From UBA4802 sp964509195 (GTDB lineage: Bacteria > Spirochaetota > UBA4802 > UB4802): DNA of 64,000 nt. The first letter of the stretch is position 1. Each line of letters starts with the position of its first letter. Of this stretch, positions 51,504 through 60,467 are shown piece after piece. The notes under the pieces were generated by a model. That model was not told where the DNA came from and ran no database searches. It worked only from the letters and a program-made list of their open reading frames with translations. Location of the stretch: positions 53,508 to 117,507 of the forward strand of contig CAZDWJ010000009.1 of NCBI GenBank assembly GCA_964509195.1, given 5' to 3'. Made by a program: the position numbers and the translations under genes.

Positions 51504-51545
51504 AAAAGTACACCTGCGCCGCATTTGCGACGGAGATGTACTTTT
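51504..51545 (+). terminator. Strong hairpin terminator after the START/membrane protein operon
   Basis: AAAAGTACACCT pairs with AGATGTACTTTT (one mismatch), with further pairing inside the loop. It starts 25 bp after the stop at 51478. A T-run forms part of the 3' arm. Confidence 0.65.
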
Positions 51546-51630
51546 CAATATCACCTTTTTTAATAAAAAATTATTGCATAAATATATTAAACTTTTAGAC
51601 TATCAAGAAAATTGTGTCCGGAGGCATTAT

Positions 51631-52923
51631 ATGCATACTGTATCATTAGTCAAATACACCAAAAGTCCAGATTCGCTGAAGGAGGCGGTAAGCTTATGTA
51701 ATGGCTTTGCCCAATTGAAGCCCGACTACAAAGTGTTAATCAAGCCCAATTTAGTTGCATGGGATGATCTTTTTCCACCAGCACCATACGGCGTTTTTAC
51801 TACAACGCGTCTTGTCGAAGATCTCATTATGTTATTAAAAGAATTTGGATGTAATGATATCACCATCGGCGAAGGTTCAGTTGAAGTTAAAAAAGGTGTT
51901 GGAACAATGGCTGCATTTGCTGGTTTGGGGTATACTGAATTAGCAAAGAAGTATAACGTAAAGCTTGTTGATTTTAATGAATCAAAAGCAAAAAAATGTG
52001 CAATTGATGATTCAACACATCTTTTGATAGCACAAGAAGCACTGGATTGTGATTTCTTTATAAATTTTCCTGTACTCAAAACTCATGGGCAAACAAAAAT
52101 TTCACTAGGAATAAAAAACCTCAAAGGCTGCCTTAAACTGGCATCAAAAAAGTTATGCCACCATCCAGAACTTAATTTAGAATACTGTTTCCCGTTTGTA
52201 ACAGATTATATTAAGCCAAAGCTCACCATTATTGATGGTATTTATGCACTGGAAAAAGGTGCACTACATTTTGGCAATGCTTTTAAGAAAGATATCATTA
52301 TAGCATCTACTGACAGCCTGGCTGCTGATATAGTTGGTGCAAAAGTCATTGGCTATGAACCAACTGATATTTCACATTTTGTTACATTTGCAAATCGCCA
52401 TAAGAAATCATTATCATTAAGCGATTATCCAATCAAGGGCGAAAAACTGGAAGACCACATACAACCGCTCAAATGGGATTGGGCGTGGACTGAAGACAAC
52501 ACCGGCCCGGGTATCTTTGCTAAAATGGGTGTCACTGGGGTTGCTCTTCCAAAATATGACGATACGCTGTGCTCAGGCTGTTCTCCAATAGCCAATATGT
52601 GCAATATTTTGGTACTATCGGCATTTAAAGGACAGCCACTGCCCAAGGTTGAGATACTCAATGGCAAAAAGATGCAGGCGCGCGCTGGCTATGACAAAAC
52701 AATACTACTTGGCAACTGCATCATCAAAGCAAATAAAAACAACCCCAACATTAAAGAGCCTGTTGAAGTCAAAGGTTGTCCACCTGATTTTGAGGATGTA
52801 GTTAAAACTCTGAAAGCATGCGGGTTAGAGGTTAACGAAATGGCATATTTAGGATATATGAAGCAGCAGAGCGAAAAGTACAATGGCAAAGAAGGATACG
52901 AACCTGCATTCTATAAAGCATGA
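51631..52923 (+). CDS. DUF362-family protein (uncharacterised Fe-S-type)
   Basis: A 430-residue protein with the DUF362 features: 'YKVLIKPNLVAWDDLFPP' (residues 32-49), 'TTRLVEDLIMLLKEFGCNDI', 'ITIGEGSVEVKKG', 'DFFINFPVLKTHGQTKISLG' (about 150) and 'IKNLKGCLKLASKKLCHH'. A C-terminal 'CSGCSPIANMCNI' near residue 315 gives C-x2-C-x7-C. Some members carry extra ferredoxin domains; this one does not. The function is unknown. ATG 51631 follows a cggagg site by 6 bases; the longer in-frame start at 51574 lacks one. Confidence 0.82.
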   Translation: MHTVSLVKYTKSPDSLKEAVSLCNGFAQLKPDYKVLIKPNLVAWDDLFPPAPYGVFTTTRLVEDLIMLLKEFGCNDITIGEGSVEVKKGVGTMAAFAGLGYTELAKKYNVKLVDFNESKAKKCAIDDSTHLLIAQEALDCDFFINFPVLKTHGQTKISLGIKNLKGCLKLASKKLCHHPELNLEYCFPFVTDYIKPKLTIIDGIYALEKGALHFGNAFKKDIIIASTDSLAADIVGAKVIGYEPTDISHFVTFANRHKKSLSLSDYPIKGEKLEDHIQPLKWDWAWTEDNTGPGIFAKMGVTGVALPKYDDTLCSGCSPIANMCNILVLSAFKGQPLPKVEILNGKKMQARAGYDKTILLGNCIIKANKNNPNIKEPVEVKGCPPDFEDVVKTLKACGLEVNEMAYLGYMKQQSEKYNGKEGYEPAFYKA

Positions 52924-52930
52924 GTAGAAA

Positions 52931-53704
52931 TTATATTGTTTCATCTGATGAAGGCTTCTGCCGTATAAATGCTGAAATCACATACGGCAGAGCCACCGTT
53001 TCATTATTCTGCAACATGTAGATATTAGAAAGCAACTCTTTGTTTTCATCAATCAATTGTTGCAACTGTCGATTACTGGCACCCAGGTACTCTGCAACTG
53101 AAAAAAGATTAACTGTAACCTTCTCTGTGTGGGATTTTGCCAATCCAAACTCATTGAGTGTTAAAAATGTCTTCAAATCATCTTCAAGATAATAGTCTGT
53201 ATGCAGTGGATGTATGGTATGAGCTATCTCATCAAAAACTCCTTCAATGTCCTCATTGGGCAATACAAACCCTGCCAAAAAGAGTACACCATCAAACTGC
53301 AGCGCACGCCTGAATTCATCAATTGCCCGTCCAGTATCAAGTATATCCAAGCAATCAATACATACTACCATATCAGCTTTATAGTAATCAATTGGGAAAT
53401 CATTGAAGTTTCCTGCAACACTATAAAAACGGCTCATCCATTCCTTTGTGCCATACCGGGCATAAAATGATTGCAACAATGTTAGCGAAGGCTCAACCAC
53501 AACACACAGTGCTTTTGAAAGCTGCATAATTGCTTCAATATATTTTGGATTGCCCAATCCTATCTTTACAATAACATGCGGTTTGTATGTTTCGATGCAA
53601 TCTTTGAGCCTGTTAAAAACCATTTCAAAGCGGTCATCTGGTTCAATTAATGTATGTAAAGAAGCATCATATTCAAAAAGCTGCTGTAGTGTTGTAAATC
53701 TCAT
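52931..53704 (-). CDS. Class I SAM-dependent methyltransferase-like protein
   Basis: The 257-residue protein has a methyltransferase core: 'PHVIVKIGLGNPKYIEAIMQ' (about 40-59, the position of G-x-G-x-G, here degenerate), 'LCVVVEPSLTLLQSFYA' (acidic end of strand 2), 'ADMVVCIDCLDILDTGRAID' (motif IV region) and 'EFRRALQFDGVLFLAGF' (post-I strand). The substrate cannot be told. It converges with the DUF362 gene, only 7 bp apart. Confidence 0.65.
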   Translation of the reverse strand: MRFTTLQQLFEYDASLHTLIEPDDRFEMVFNRLKDCIETYKPHVIVKIGLGNPKYIEAIMQLSKALCVVVEPSLTLLQSFYARYGTKEWMSRFYSVAGNFNDFPIDYYKADMVVCIDCLDILDTGRAIDEFRRALQFDGVLFLAGFVLPNEDIEGVFDEIAHTIHPLHTDYYLEDDLKTFLTLNEFGLAKSHTEKVTVNLFSVAEYLGASNRQLQQLIDENKELLSNIYMLQNNETVALPYVISAFIRQKPSSDETI

Positions 53705-53986
53705 TATTTCCTCCAGAAATACATTTTCTCTTTACATCCCTCACGGCCACTGGTTTTATAAATAGATATGGATAGTATCAATGTACATTAACAACTACAC
53801 TGCTTAATTTAAGAAGATGGAATTTTACTTTTCCTCTTCTTACGCTAAGGAAATGGAACAAGGGCAATGGTTAAAGAATTTACATTTGGTTTTTTATAAG
53901 CTTTTCTATAATAGCATTTCAGTGATATATTATTAAAACACCATGCGCGTATCAGGATTGCTGTTTGCTTTTAAAAATGCAAGCAT
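53705..53986. other. Intergenic region
   Basis: About 280 bp between the methyltransferase start and the terminator at 53987. Moderately AT-rich. No gene, tRNA or clear repeat was recognised. The minus-strand promoter of the methyltransferase must lie here. Confidence 0.4.
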
Positions 53987-54021
53987 AAAAAATCCCACGG
54001 ATTTACTCGTGGGATTTTTTT
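53987..54021 (-). terminator. Bidirectional rho-independent terminator
   Basis: AAAAATCCCACG-GATTTACT-CGTGGGATTTTT is a perfect stem with A-runs and T-runs on both sides. It sits 19 bp after the stop of the outer-membrane protein on the minus strand. Confidence 0.85.
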
Positions 54022-54039
54022 GTTTTACATGTAGTATAC

Positions 54040-54849
54040 TTACTCATACATCTTGAAAAGGAAAGTCAATGTTGTAAACAGGTAGTGATCTTTTTCGGTT
54101 AGCTTATTGCCGGTTTTAAAGTATTGTGTTTGATACATATACATTGGAGTAAGAATAATGGTTGGGGTAAACTTGTAACTAAAACCAACATATACCCTAT
54201 TCTGTGAAAATCCCCCATATTCAAAACCAGGTGAAAGCGGAGCTTTACTAATATCTTTTGTTTCATTATCATCAATAACACCCTGGAATATTTCATCACC
54301 CACCATGACAGTAAATTTATCGGTTACACTGTATTCCACTCTGAAATATTCACGAATTAGCAATGAATATCCTCTTTTCTTTGAAGCGGTATTATATGGA
54401 AACCACGTGGAATACACTTTATTGTGAAATATTACACGGTTCCATAATTTCCATTTGCCCATCTTATATTCTATGATTGGTAAAAATTCAATATTGTGCG
54501 CATAACAGTAATCCTTTTTTTTCGTTGGGGAAACTTCCTTCTCAAAAGGGAATCCCTGATAATAATACCATAAAGGCATTTTTACAGTTAAATTGTCAAA
54601 CTTCATTGTGTAGGTTGGACCAGTAAATACTTCGTAAAAGAAAGTCTTTTTTTCTTCTTTGCCTGGATCATTTTTTCTTTCATACTCATAGCTGTGGCTT
54701 GTTAATAACGTCCATGACCATTGAGGTGATAGTAATGCAGTTAAATCTAAATACGTCCACGAACGGTATGCAACCGGTACAGCAAATACAGAAACTGATG
54801 TGCACAATACAAACATTAGCAGAAAAAATAGAGTAAATCGTTTAACCAT
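54040..54849 (-). CDS. Outer-membrane beta-barrel protein, DUF2490-like
   Basis: Signal peptide residues 1-23 ('FVLCTSVSVFA-VPVAYRSW'). The mature protein alternates amphipathic strands with aromatic girdles: 'QWSWTLLTSHSYEYERKND', 'LTVKMPLWYYYQGFPFEKEV', 'KLWNRVIFHNKVYSTWFPYN', 'RVYVGFSYKFTPTIILTPMY', and it ends 'TTLTFLFKMYE'. The layout and an 'R-E-Y-F-R-V-E-Y' strand suit DUF2490 barrels, whose role is unknown. The gene is monocistronic, bounded by a strong terminator. Confidence 0.7.
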   Translation of the reverse strand: MVKRFTLFFLLMFVLCTSVSVFAVPVAYRSWTYLDLTALLSPQWSWTLLTSHSYEYERKNDPGKEEKKTFFYEVFTGPTYTMKFDNLTVKMPLWYYYQGFPFEKEVSPTKKKDYCYAHNIEFLPIIEYKMGKWKLWNRVIFHNKVYSTWFPYNTASKKRGYSLLIREYFRVEYSVTDKFTVMVGDEIFQGVIDDNETKDISKAPLSPGFEYGGFSQNRVYVGFSYKFTPTIILTPMYMYQTQYFKTGNKLTEKDHYLFTTLTFLFKMYE

Positions 54850-54953
54850 GGAAAACCTCTCTGTATAGTATAAAATGAATGATACGGAATTAAACTATTC
54901 CTTCATTGTAGTCATGCAACATTACAACGTTTTTGTCAATAATTATTTATCAA

Positions 54954-55829
54954 CTACTTATAGTGTATCATATAAATATTTTTTTCTTCACTTATCATGT
55001 TTTCCTTACATAATGCCTCAAGTGCCTGCTCTATCTTATGGGGAGAATAGTGCAACCGTTGTATCAGCACGTTTTTATGCGAAGCACCATAGTGCACAAG
55101 GTAGCGCACAATATCACCCCGTATTTTACGTAGCGAAGTGTGATATGGTGACTGTACTTTGTAGTGCGCACTGTAACGTGAATAATTATAATGTTGCTTT
55201 ATATACGTCCCACAATCCATGAGAGCATTATAAAATCTTTTTGGATTATCGGTATCGATAGTAGCCTTAAGTATAGGCTCAATCATTTTATCAGACACTT
55301 GTTGCTCTGCATCAAAAAAACTGTAGATACACACTGATCTAACATTAGTTTCAATATATAAAGCAGGTTTATTGAATGCAAATATTGCTATTGAAGCTGC
55401 AGTTGCTTTCCCTATCCCTGGCAGTTTTTGCAGCTTTATTTCGTTATCCGGTATTTTCCCGTTAAACTGTGACACTATGACTTTTGCGCATTCCCAGATG
55501 TATTTTGCACGGCGGTTATACCCCAACCCCTGCCACACGGTGAGCACATCATGGAATGACGCTGTTGCAAGCGATTCAATCGTTGGAAATTTTTTGATAA
55601 ACTGACTGTATTTTTCAATGACCCGTGCAACCTGTGTCTGCTGCAGCATTATTTCGGAAACAAGCACATAATAGGGATTATCGGCTGTTCGCCAGGGCAG
55701 GTGGCGATAGTTACTGTCATAAAAATCATAGATGCATGATAAAAATTTCATCTTTATCGCTGCATCAATTTTCTTTTTCTTGTTATATAACTTTCTTACA
55801 GATAACAGTCCATCAAGGAGCCTATCCAT
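54954..55829 (-). CDS. MutY-like HhH-GPD DNA glycosylase without Fe-S cluster or Nudix domain
   Basis: Residues 40-230 form the HhH-GPD fold: 'RHLPWRTADNPYYVLVSEIM', 'LQQTQVARVIEKYSQFIKKF', 'LPGIGKATAASIAIFAFNKP' (helix-hairpin-helix) and 'LYIETNVRSVCIYSFF'. The general-base Glu in 'SEIMLQQTQ' is kept. The aspartate of classical MutY 'DGNV-RV' is replaced by the 'IETNVR' form known from an alternative branch. The C-x6-C-x2-C-x5-C cluster motif and the C-terminal Nudix-like 8-oxoG recognition domain are missing; a winged-helix-like tail (225-290) is present instead. Specificity for A:oxoG is therefore uncertain. The two halves of a dispersed repeat word lie inside it and across its start codon. 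Confidence 0.82.
   Translation of the reverse strand: MDRLLDGLLSVRKLYNKKKKIDAAIKMKFLSCIYDFYDSNYRHLPWRTADNPYYVLVSEIMLQQTQVARVIEKYSQFIKKFPTIESLATASFHDVLTVWQGLGYNRRAKYIWECAKVIVSQFNGKIPDNEIKLQKLPGIGKATAASIAIFAFNKPALYIETNVRSVCIYSFFDAEQQVSDKMIEPILKATIDTDNPKRFYNALMDCGTYIKQHYNYSRYSAHYKVQSPYHTSLRKIRGDIVRYLVHYGASHKNVLIQRLHYSPHKIEQALEALCKENMISEEKNIYMIHYK
55704..55715 (+). repeat. Dispersed word GCGATAGTTACT, copy 4
   Basis: Exact copy within the MutY-like gene on its non-coding strand, extended as ...ACTGTC. Copy 5 lies 115 bp away in inverted orientation. Confidence 0.7.
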
Positions 55830-55841
55830 AGTAACTATCGC
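55830..55841 (-). repeat. Dispersed word GCGATAGTTACT, copy 5
   Basis: Exact copy on the minus strand that touches the stop of the YchF-like gene and the start of the MutY-like gene. Confidence 0.7.
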
Positions 55842-56890
55842 TACACATTAAACCTGAACGACACGATATCACCATCATTCATAATATAGTCTTTGCCCAC
55901 CAGGTGATACTTGCCTTCTTTTTTAAGTTTTTCCTCAGACCCTGCAATAATAAAATCACTGTAACGCATGAGTTCAGCCCTGATAAATCCACGCTGAATA
56001 TCGCTGTGAATATATCCTGCCGCTATAGGTGCGGTAACTCCTTTTGGAATAAGCCATTGTTTTACCTCATCCTGCCCAACAGTAAAAAATGACTGCAGAT
56101 TAAGCGAATCAAGTATAGCATCACACAACACATGTAACGCTGGTTTGGTTACACCTACTGATGCATAGAATTCTTTTCGTTCCACTTCATCATCTATTAA
56201 TGCAATTTCACTTTCAAGCTTGACTGCAACTGCTATTGCATGCACTGCATGATGGTGATACCTTTTTTTATAAGAATCTATTATGGAACTGCCAGCATCA
56301 TCAGTATTGAAGACCACCACAAGTTTTTTTAATGTGATGAAGGGATAGCTTTTAATTACGGCAATATCATCTTCGTCAAGTGTCATGCTATTTAAAAGAT
56401 TGCCCTTTTCTAAGTGCTGCATGAATTTTTGTAACAAATCCAGTTCTTTTTCCTTTTGCTGCGCAGTTTTCTTTTTATCCTGCTGCAGGCGTTCTATCCG
56501 CTTTTCAGCAAATACCATATCATGCAGAATGCATTCATTTATAAGCTTTTCATAATCACGCAGTGAGTCCACACTACCTTTAACGTGGTATACAGAATCA
56601 TCATTAAAATCGCGTACTACAAAGCACAACGCATCCATCGTTGCAATGTTGTTAAATATACTTCCTTCCTGGATAATTTCATCTGTTATATCCCCAACAA
56701 GTGTAATATTAATACTGGCAGGTGCTGTCTTTTTTGGCTTGTAGTGCTTCACAAGTGTGGCAAAGCGATCATCGTGTATTGTTGCAATGCCAATTCCCTT
56801 TTTTGCATCAAATGAAGTATTGGTTAATATTTGCAATAATGTTTTTTTGCCACTCTGCGGGTAGGCGATAATTCCTAATGATAAGCCCAT
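55841..56890 (-). CDS. YchF/OLA1-like GTPase (divergent)
   Basis: The P-loop 'GIIAYPQSGKKTLLQILTN' at residues 5-23 departs from the usual G-L-P-N-V-G-K-S-T-L. The switch region is poorly conserved, and the N-K-x-D-like position reads 'VVVFNTDDAG' near residue 210. The C-terminal TGS domain is excellent: 'LQSFFTVGQDEVKQWLIPKG', 'AGYIHSDIQRGFIRAELMRY', 'GKDYIMNDGDIVSFRFNV'. YchF hydrolyses ATP and binds ribosomes. At 349 residues it is close to family length (363). ATG 56890 is chosen to start at the P-loop strand; the longer frame adds non-homologous sequence. Confidence 0.8.
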   Translation of the reverse strand: MGLSLGIIAYPQSGKKTLLQILTNTSFDAKKGIGIATIHDDRFATLVKHYKPKKTAPASINITLVGDITDEIIQEGSIFNNIATMDALCFVVRDFNDDSVYHVKGSVDSLRDYEKLINECILHDMVFAEKRIERLQQDKKKTAQQKEKELDLLQKFMQHLEKGNLLNSMTLDEDDIAVIKSYPFITLKKLVVVFNTDDAGSSIIDSYKKRYHHHAVHAIAVAVKLESEIALIDDEVERKEFYASVGVTKPALHVLCDAILDSLNLQSFFTVGQDEVKQWLIPKGVTAPIAAGYIHSDIQRGFIRAELMRYSDFIIAGSEEKLKKEGKYHLVGKDYIMNDGDIVSFRFNV

Positions 56891-56921
56891 AGTGTAAAAT
56901 ATTCTCCTGTAAAATAATACG

Positions 56922-56949
56922 GTAGAGGCAAATAACCATTCGCCTCTAC
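56922..56949. repeat. Small perfect inverted repeat between two minus-strand genes
   Basis: GTAGAGGC and GCCTCTAC are perfect 8-bp arms separated by 12 nt. No U-run follows on either strand. It may be a REP-like element or a weak terminator for the chemoreceptor transcript. Confidence 0.4.
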
Positions 56950-56992
56950 AACAGCATATATTTAACACGCAACACAAATTTTATCTAATAAT

Positions 56993-59446
56993 TCATGATA
57001 TCTTAAAGAATGACACCATTTCTTTTAATTTTACTGCTAACTGCTCCACTCCAGCTGCGTTTGCAGACATTTCTTCGGCTGCTCCCGCATTGCTTTGTGA
57101 TAGTTCATTGATAGTGCTGATTGATTGTGAAATTTCAGTTATAGCAACACGCTGTTCTTCCGTTGCATTTTTTATCTCTTCAGAGCCAACCTGCACATCA
57201 GTAATCATACTCTGTACTTTTGTGTTGATTGTAAGCTGCTCTTTCATCTTAGTAGCAACCTGCTCAATGCTTGCTGATATATCGCGAACACCGTTTATGA
57301 TAAAACCAATATTCTGAATTGCCTGAGTGATGTTGTGTGTTCCCTTTGCCATTTCGGTGCTGTTTTGTTTTATAAGTCCATCAATTTCTTTTATACTAAG
57401 TGCTGTTTGTTCTGCAAGTTTTGAAATTTCATCAGCAACCACCGCAAATCCTTGCCCAAAGTCACCTGCACGCGCCGCCTCAATCGCTGCGTTGAGTGAC
57501 AGAAGATTTATCTGCTCGGAGATATCATTAATTATCTTCACAATGTTTTTCATGTCATCGGAACTTTTTGACAGCACCTGCATGGTTGCATTCATCTGGT
57601 TTAACGACTGGCTTCCCTCACGTGAACGTTCAGCAATAAGTTCAACTTCTTTCACCGAAGCGTTCATTGTATCTGCAACTGTTTCTATGGTTTGTGACAG
57701 GTTCTTCAACAAATTGATAAGCGATGACAAACTCTGATTCTGGCTGTCGGCGCGCTTTGCAACATTTTCCATTCCTGCCGATATCTCTTCTATTGTTGCT
57801 GAGATCTCTTCAACGGTTGAAGCTTCGTTTTGCACATTATCAGTGAAAGAGCTTATTGCCTGCGACATCTGCGTGGATGAGGATGCCAGCTCATCAGCTA
57901 TCTGAATAATATAAGCTATCACCCCGCGTAATTCAATAATTAACTTATTGATTGCCGCTGTTAGTGTACCTACTTCATCTCCTTTAATGATATTCAGACC
58001 AACAGTAAGCTCTCCCTGTGCAACTTTGCTAATTACTTCACGAGCATGGACAAGCGGGTCAAGATGTCTTTTTGTGTTTCTAAAAATAATTACTGTTGCT
58101 ACCACACACCAAAAAAGACCAATACTAAGCGATAGAACTGCAAGCAGCATTGAATATTCGTTAACTTCACCAACTGGCACCGATGAAATTAATATAAATC
58201 CTCTATTACTCTTTGCACTATATCCTATGATATCCTGGTGTTCATGTTTATATGGCGTAATAACATTTGTATTATAATAAAACTTTTCACCCCACTGATA
58301 ATTAAGCAATGAATCTGATGTGATATCTTGTTGAGGATGTAAAAAACCCGAACCATCTTCATAATATACTGAAATGTAACCAGACTTACCTATGCTAACA
58401 TCTTTTACAATTTCTTCTTGTAATTTTTCTAATGAAACAATAACTGCTACTATTCTGTTATAGTAATTAGTCCATGTTATAATAAACTTTTCGCCTTTAG
58501 CAGTAAAAGGTTTAGAAATATATACTTGCTTGTGTTTCTGCTTTCTTAACTCTTCTAATATTGTTGTATCATAAGAACCAATTGCTGAGATTTTCACTAC
58601 TCCGTTTTCAATGACCACAATATCACTGTAATGGCTATTAAAATCTAAAATTCTGGATATAACATCTTTCTGAAGTGTTAGTGAAATTATTCTGCTATCG
58701 TGATTCAAAATAGAATCAAAAATTCCATCCAGCTTATCTGCAGTTTTTTGTGTTATTAATTGAATATTTCTAATATACATCTTTTGTATATAGTTATGGG
58801 ACAACATAATTCCAAACGTAACCAGAAGCATAACTAAAAGTACGTTCACCATGCTTGCAGAGCTTGTAATTATTGGAATCAGGGAACCAAATGTAGTTAT
58901 TGATTTAGAACTTATGACATTGTTTATGTCATTAAATATACCTTGCTGTATTAATGTATTTATTGCTTTAGGAATAAAATATGATCCAAATGCAAGTGAA
59001 ACCGCTACGGATAGTATCCCACCAAACCATAGATACAGAAGTTGATCAAAATTAACACCAAAAAGCAGTGCACTGGTAATACTAAATACAGTAAGACCTA
59101 TTATCCACTGTCCAATCAAACCCAAAGAGTAAAGTATTGTAGCACTGCTGAAACGCTCTTTTAATATTAATGCATTTGTCTCAGAAAAATGAGTTTCATT
59201 AGCTTTTGCAGTAAAAAACCATCTAAATGGCGCAAATAAATACTCATACCAAAAATATGTCATCAGCCCAACGATAATAAATACAATAAAACCTGGAATG
59301 ATAACAACATGAAGATTGGAAAAGCTTATTTCTGTCTTCCAGATAAAAAAAAGCACTGTGAGCGGTGCTCCAATCAACCCAGAAAGAAAATTACCTTTAA
59401 TTAACATATCAAAATAAAAATGGCGGTACATTTTCATGTAATCCAT
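56993..59446 (-). CDS. Methyl-accepting chemotaxis protein with multi-helix N-terminus, extracytoplasmic sensor and HAMP
   Basis: Residues 18-150 hold about four membrane helices, and a fifth at 195-220 leads into an extracytoplasmic segment (about 225-430: 'DSRIISLTLQKDVISRILDF', 'GKSGYISVYYEDGSGFLHP'), which looks like a double-Cache sensor. A last helix at 435-455 leads to HAMP ('HLDPLVHAREVISKVAQGEL'). The signalling coil 540-817 has the tip 'QINLLSLNAAIEAARAGDFG' followed by 'GQGFAVVADEISKLAEQT'. The extra N-terminal helices before the sensor are unusual for chemoreceptors. At 817 residues it is the largest of the three receptors here. Confidence 0.92.
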   Translation of the reverse strand: MDYMKMYRHFYFDMLIKGNFLSGLIGAPLTVLFFIWKTEISFSNLHVVIIPGFIVFIIVGLMTYFWYEYLFAPFRWFFTAKANETHFSETNALILKERFSSATILYSLGLIGQWIIGLTVFSITSALLFGVNFDQLLYLWFGGILSVAVSLAFGSYFIPKAINTLIQQGIFNDINNVISSKSITTFGSLIPIITSSASMVNVLLVMLLVTFGIMLSHNYIQKMYIRNIQLITQKTADKLDGIFDSILNHDSRIISLTLQKDVISRILDFNSHYSDIVVIENGVVKISAIGSYDTTILEELRKQKHKQVYISKPFTAKGEKFIITWTNYYNRIVAVIVSLEKLQEEIVKDVSIGKSGYISVYYEDGSGFLHPQQDITSDSLLNYQWGEKFYYNTNVITPYKHEHQDIIGYSAKSNRGFILISSVPVGEVNEYSMLLAVLSLSIGLFWCVVATVIIFRNTKRHLDPLVHAREVISKVAQGELTVGLNIIKGDEVGTLTAAINKLIIELRGVIAYIIQIADELASSSTQMSQAISSFTDNVQNEASTVEEISATIEEISAGMENVAKRADSQNQSLSSLINLLKNLSQTIETVADTMNASVKEVELIAERSREGSQSLNQMNATMQVLSKSSDDMKNIVKIINDISEQINLLSLNAAIEAARAGDFGQGFAVVADEISKLAEQTALSIKEIDGLIKQNSTEMAKGTHNITQAIQNIGFIINGVRDISASIEQVATKMKEQLTINTKVQSMITDVQVGSEEIKNATEEQRVAITEISQSISTINELSQSNAGAAEEMSANAAGVEQLAVKLKEMVSFFKIS

Positions 59447-59605
59447 AATTGCCCCTTTTATTTTATTTAAGGATAGATGAAAATACTATTATTGCATCGC
59501 ATAGATGTGATAGATCAGCAATATAAGCAGCATAACCACTTGTAGTATAGCACAAGAGATTAATAATATTAAAAAAATGAGGATTGATAGACTTATTTTA
59601 TTTTT

Positions 59606-60421
59606 TTACCGTTTACGATTTAATAAATTATTTACAGTATCTTTATTTTTTCTTCCTATTTTTTCCAGTACTGGCCACAACCTGGTCACCATAGAAGGAA
59701 ACACCATTATAAAACGTGTGATAAATCCCTGTGAAAAAGGTACCACAATCTCTGGCCTTTTTGTGTGCAATGCCTTCACAACTGCCTTTGCAACATCTTC
59801 TGGTTTTTGCGGAGTGCTTAAAAATGTAAGTGGTGAGCCACCATGCGTTGCTTCATACTGCAGCATTGGTGTATTCACAGAGTCAGGAAATATGGTTACT
59901 ACACGTATATTGTATTTTTTCAATTCTATATGCAATGTTAAAAACAAACCACGCAACGCAAACTTAGTGGCCGTATATATTGAACTGTATGTTTCAGGAA
60001 CTATCCCAGCAAGTGAGGCGATAGTTACTATTGATGGGCTTTTACTTTTTTTCAAATGTGGTAAAACCTTGTAGGTACAGTTGATTGACCCCATCATATT
60101 AACCTGAATCTGACGAGTAATCTCATTGTACGATACATGCTCAAATAGATTTGGCTCAATTATTCCTGCATTGTTTACAAGGATATCGATAGTTCCATAT
60201 TTTTTCACTACTCTGGTAACCATCGATTTTACCGATTTGATATCAGCAACATTACAGTAGACACTATATACACTATCACCGTACTGTTTTTGTAAGTCAT
60301 TGAGTGCCTTTTTATTTATATCAACAAGCACACATGTGATATTTTTCTTTAAAAATTCCGCAGTGATAGCTCTCCCTATGCCACCTGCGGCACCGGTGAT
60401 AATGGCAATTTTTATTTCCAT
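59606..60421 (-). CDS. Short-chain dehydrogenase/reductase
   Basis: 'IAIITGAAGGIGRAITAEFL' at residues 4-23 (T-G-x3-G-I-G, nucleotide site), 'DILVNNAGIIEPN' near 81 (N-N-A-G), the active-site Ser in 'PSIVTIASLAGIVPE' and 'YTATKFALRGLFL' (Y-x3-K) near 150 make a complete classical SDR. The C-terminal tail 'FSQGFITRFIMVFPSMVTRL' is hydrophobic and basic, suggesting membrane attachment. ATG 60421 is taken because the longer frame would overlap the next gene and has an unlikely leader. It follows the lipase-like gene on the same strand. Confidence 0.88.
   Translation of the reverse strand: MEIKIAIITGAAGGIGRAITAEFLKKNITCVLVDINKKALNDLQKQYGDSVYSVYCNVADIKSVKSMVTRVVKKYGTIDILVNNAGIIEPNLFEHVSYNEITRQIQVNMMGSINCTYKVLPHLKKSKSPSIVTIASLAGIVPETYSSIYTATKFALRGLFLTLHIELKKYNIRVVTIFPDSVNTPMLQYEATHGGSPLTFLSTPQKPEDVAKAVVKALHTKRPEIVVPFSQGFITRFIMVFPSMVTRLWPVLEKIGRKNKDTVNNLLNRKR
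60018..60029 (+). repeat. Dispersed word GCGATAGTTACT, copy 6
   Basis: Exact copy inside the SDR gene. A partial inverted partner, GGAACTATC, lies 12 bp before it, resembling the arrangement in tatD. Confidence 0.7.
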
Positions 60422-60467
60422 ATGTAGTATAACCTCATGTAAAAATAAAATATGCCAGTACGCACTA

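Noticed and set aside
118..60029. HIP1 octamer (GCGATCGC) as explanation for the dispersed word
   Set aside because: The word here is GCGATAG followed by TTAC/TTCC/CTC and is not self-complementary, so it is a different motif.
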